From assembly GCA_902482195.1 (NCBI GenBank), contig CABSZQ010000099.1:1-5752 (forward strand): a stretch of DNA of 5,752 nt, read 5' to 3'. The notes under the pieces are model-generated. The model saw only the letters and a list, made by a program, of their open reading frames with translations, was not told where the DNA came from and did no database searches. Source of the DNA: an uncultured Haemophilus sp. GTDB lineage: Bacteria; Pseudomonadota; Gammaproteobacteria; Enterobacterales; Pasteurellaceae. Below, piece after piece: positions 5,280 through 5,752 of the stretch (position 1 is the first letter of the stretch; each line of letters begins with the position of its first letter). The position numbers were made by a program, and so were the translations under genes.

Positions 5280-5293
5280 AAAGTGAGAACCCT

Positions 5294-5752
5294 ATGAATA
5301 TTCGTGATTTAGAATACTTAGTTGCCCTTTCTGAATTCAAACATTTCCGTCGTGCTGCGGATTCTTGCAATGTTAGCCAACCCACTTTAAGTGGCCAAAT
5401 TCGTAAACTAGAAGATGAATTAGGCATTATTTTACTTGAACGTACTAGCCGTAAAGTGCTCTTCACCCAATCGGGTATGTTACTTGTGGAACAAGCTCGC
5501 ACTGTATTACGTGAAGTAAAATTACTTAAAGAGATGGCTAGCAATCAAGGTAAAGAAATGACCGGTCCATTACACATTGGACTCATCCCTACTGTTGGCC
5601 CTTATCTACTTCCTTACATTGTACCAACATTAAAAGAAACTTTCCCAGATTTAGAAGTTTTTCTTTACGAAGCTCAAACGCATCAATTATTAGAACAATT
5701 AGAAACAGGTCGCTTAGATTGCGCAATTGTGGCTCGTGTACCCGAAACAGAA
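5294..5752 (+). CDS. oxyR: Peroxide-responsive LysR-type regulator OxyR (3' part cut off by window edge)
   Basis: Hydrogen-peroxide sensor that activates catalase, peroxidase and iron-homeostasis genes. The window holds the first 153 codons with no stop; the family is about 300 residues, so about half is present. The N-terminal LysR helix-turn-helix is clear, with MNIRDLEYLVALSEFKHFRR (1-20), then NVSQPTLSGQIRKLEDELG (26-44) and LLERTSRKVLFTQSG (47-61). It continues into the linker helix and first half of the regulatory domain, with GPLHIGLIPTVGPYLLP (93-109) and YEAQTHQLLEQL (124-135). Identity to E. coli OxyR is very high. The redox pair (Cys199 and Cys208 in E. coli) lies beyond the edge and cannot be checked. 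The ribosome site is weak (AGTGAG, about 8 nt before ATG). The gene is divergent from its probable target. Confidence 0.96.
   Translation, partial: MNIRDLEYLVALSEFKHFRRAADSCNVSQPTLSGQIRKLEDELGIILLERTSRKVLFTQSGMLLVEQARTVLREVKLLKEMASNQGKEMTGPLHIGLIPTVGPYLLPYIVPTLKETFPDLEVFLYEAQTHQLLEQLETGRLDCAIVARVPETE

Noticed and set aside
5254..5544. 96-codon minus-strand frame antisense to oxyR
   Set aside because: Antisense to highly conserved oxyR codons; no ribosome site or family resemblance.

Overview
The window looks like the chromosome of a Haemophilus-type member of the Pasteurellaceae. It is AT-rich and every recognisable protein is close to gamma-proteobacterial and H. influenzae versions. It carries six exact copies of the 9-bp Haemophilus DNA uptake signal AAGTGCGGT (both orientations) plus one near copy, and it includes the Haemophilus-style fused peroxiredoxin-glutaredoxin gene beside oxyR. 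From memory, H. influenzae Rd holds ftsY/rsmD/trmL, glpG/glpR and the peroxiredoxin/oxyR pair at three separate loci, so this is probably a related species (for example H. parainfluenzae or H. haemolyticus) or a rearranged strain. That assignment is inference.

Layout. At 1-970 (minus) is the 5' two thirds of ftsY, the signal-recognition-particle receptor, running off the left edge. Divergent from it is a two-gene RNA-modification operon, rsmD (1069-1653) and trmL (1663-2139), ending at a strong hairpin terminator (2153-2193). Then comes a 424-bp stretch without an accepted gene. It is not empty: it has a perfect CRP operator, a well-placed -10 element, a 12-codon Ser-rich leader-like ORF overlapping two tandem hairpins that share the same stem, and a very strong Shine-Dalgarno in front of short ORFs that run into the next terminator. 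This is the most unusual part of the window.

glpG-glpR (3967 to 2564, minus) encode the rhomboid protease and the glycerol-3-phosphate repressor, and end at a terminator built from inverted uptake signals. Divergent from glpG is a 105-residue three-helix membrane protein of unknown function (4017-4334). A bidirectional hairpin (4361-4384) separates it from the convergent peroxiredoxin-glutaredoxin gene (5162-4437, minus). That gene is divergent from oxyR (5294 to the right edge, truncated). The 131-bp space between the last two has a good promoter for the peroxidase gene and OxyR-like half-sites just upstream, forming a compact peroxide-response module.

Most of the window is ordinary housekeeping and stress-response sequence. 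No CRISPR array, insertion sequence, tRNA, rRNA or phage gene was seen. The only candidate for something undescribed is the CRP-linked leader region at 2204-2553.
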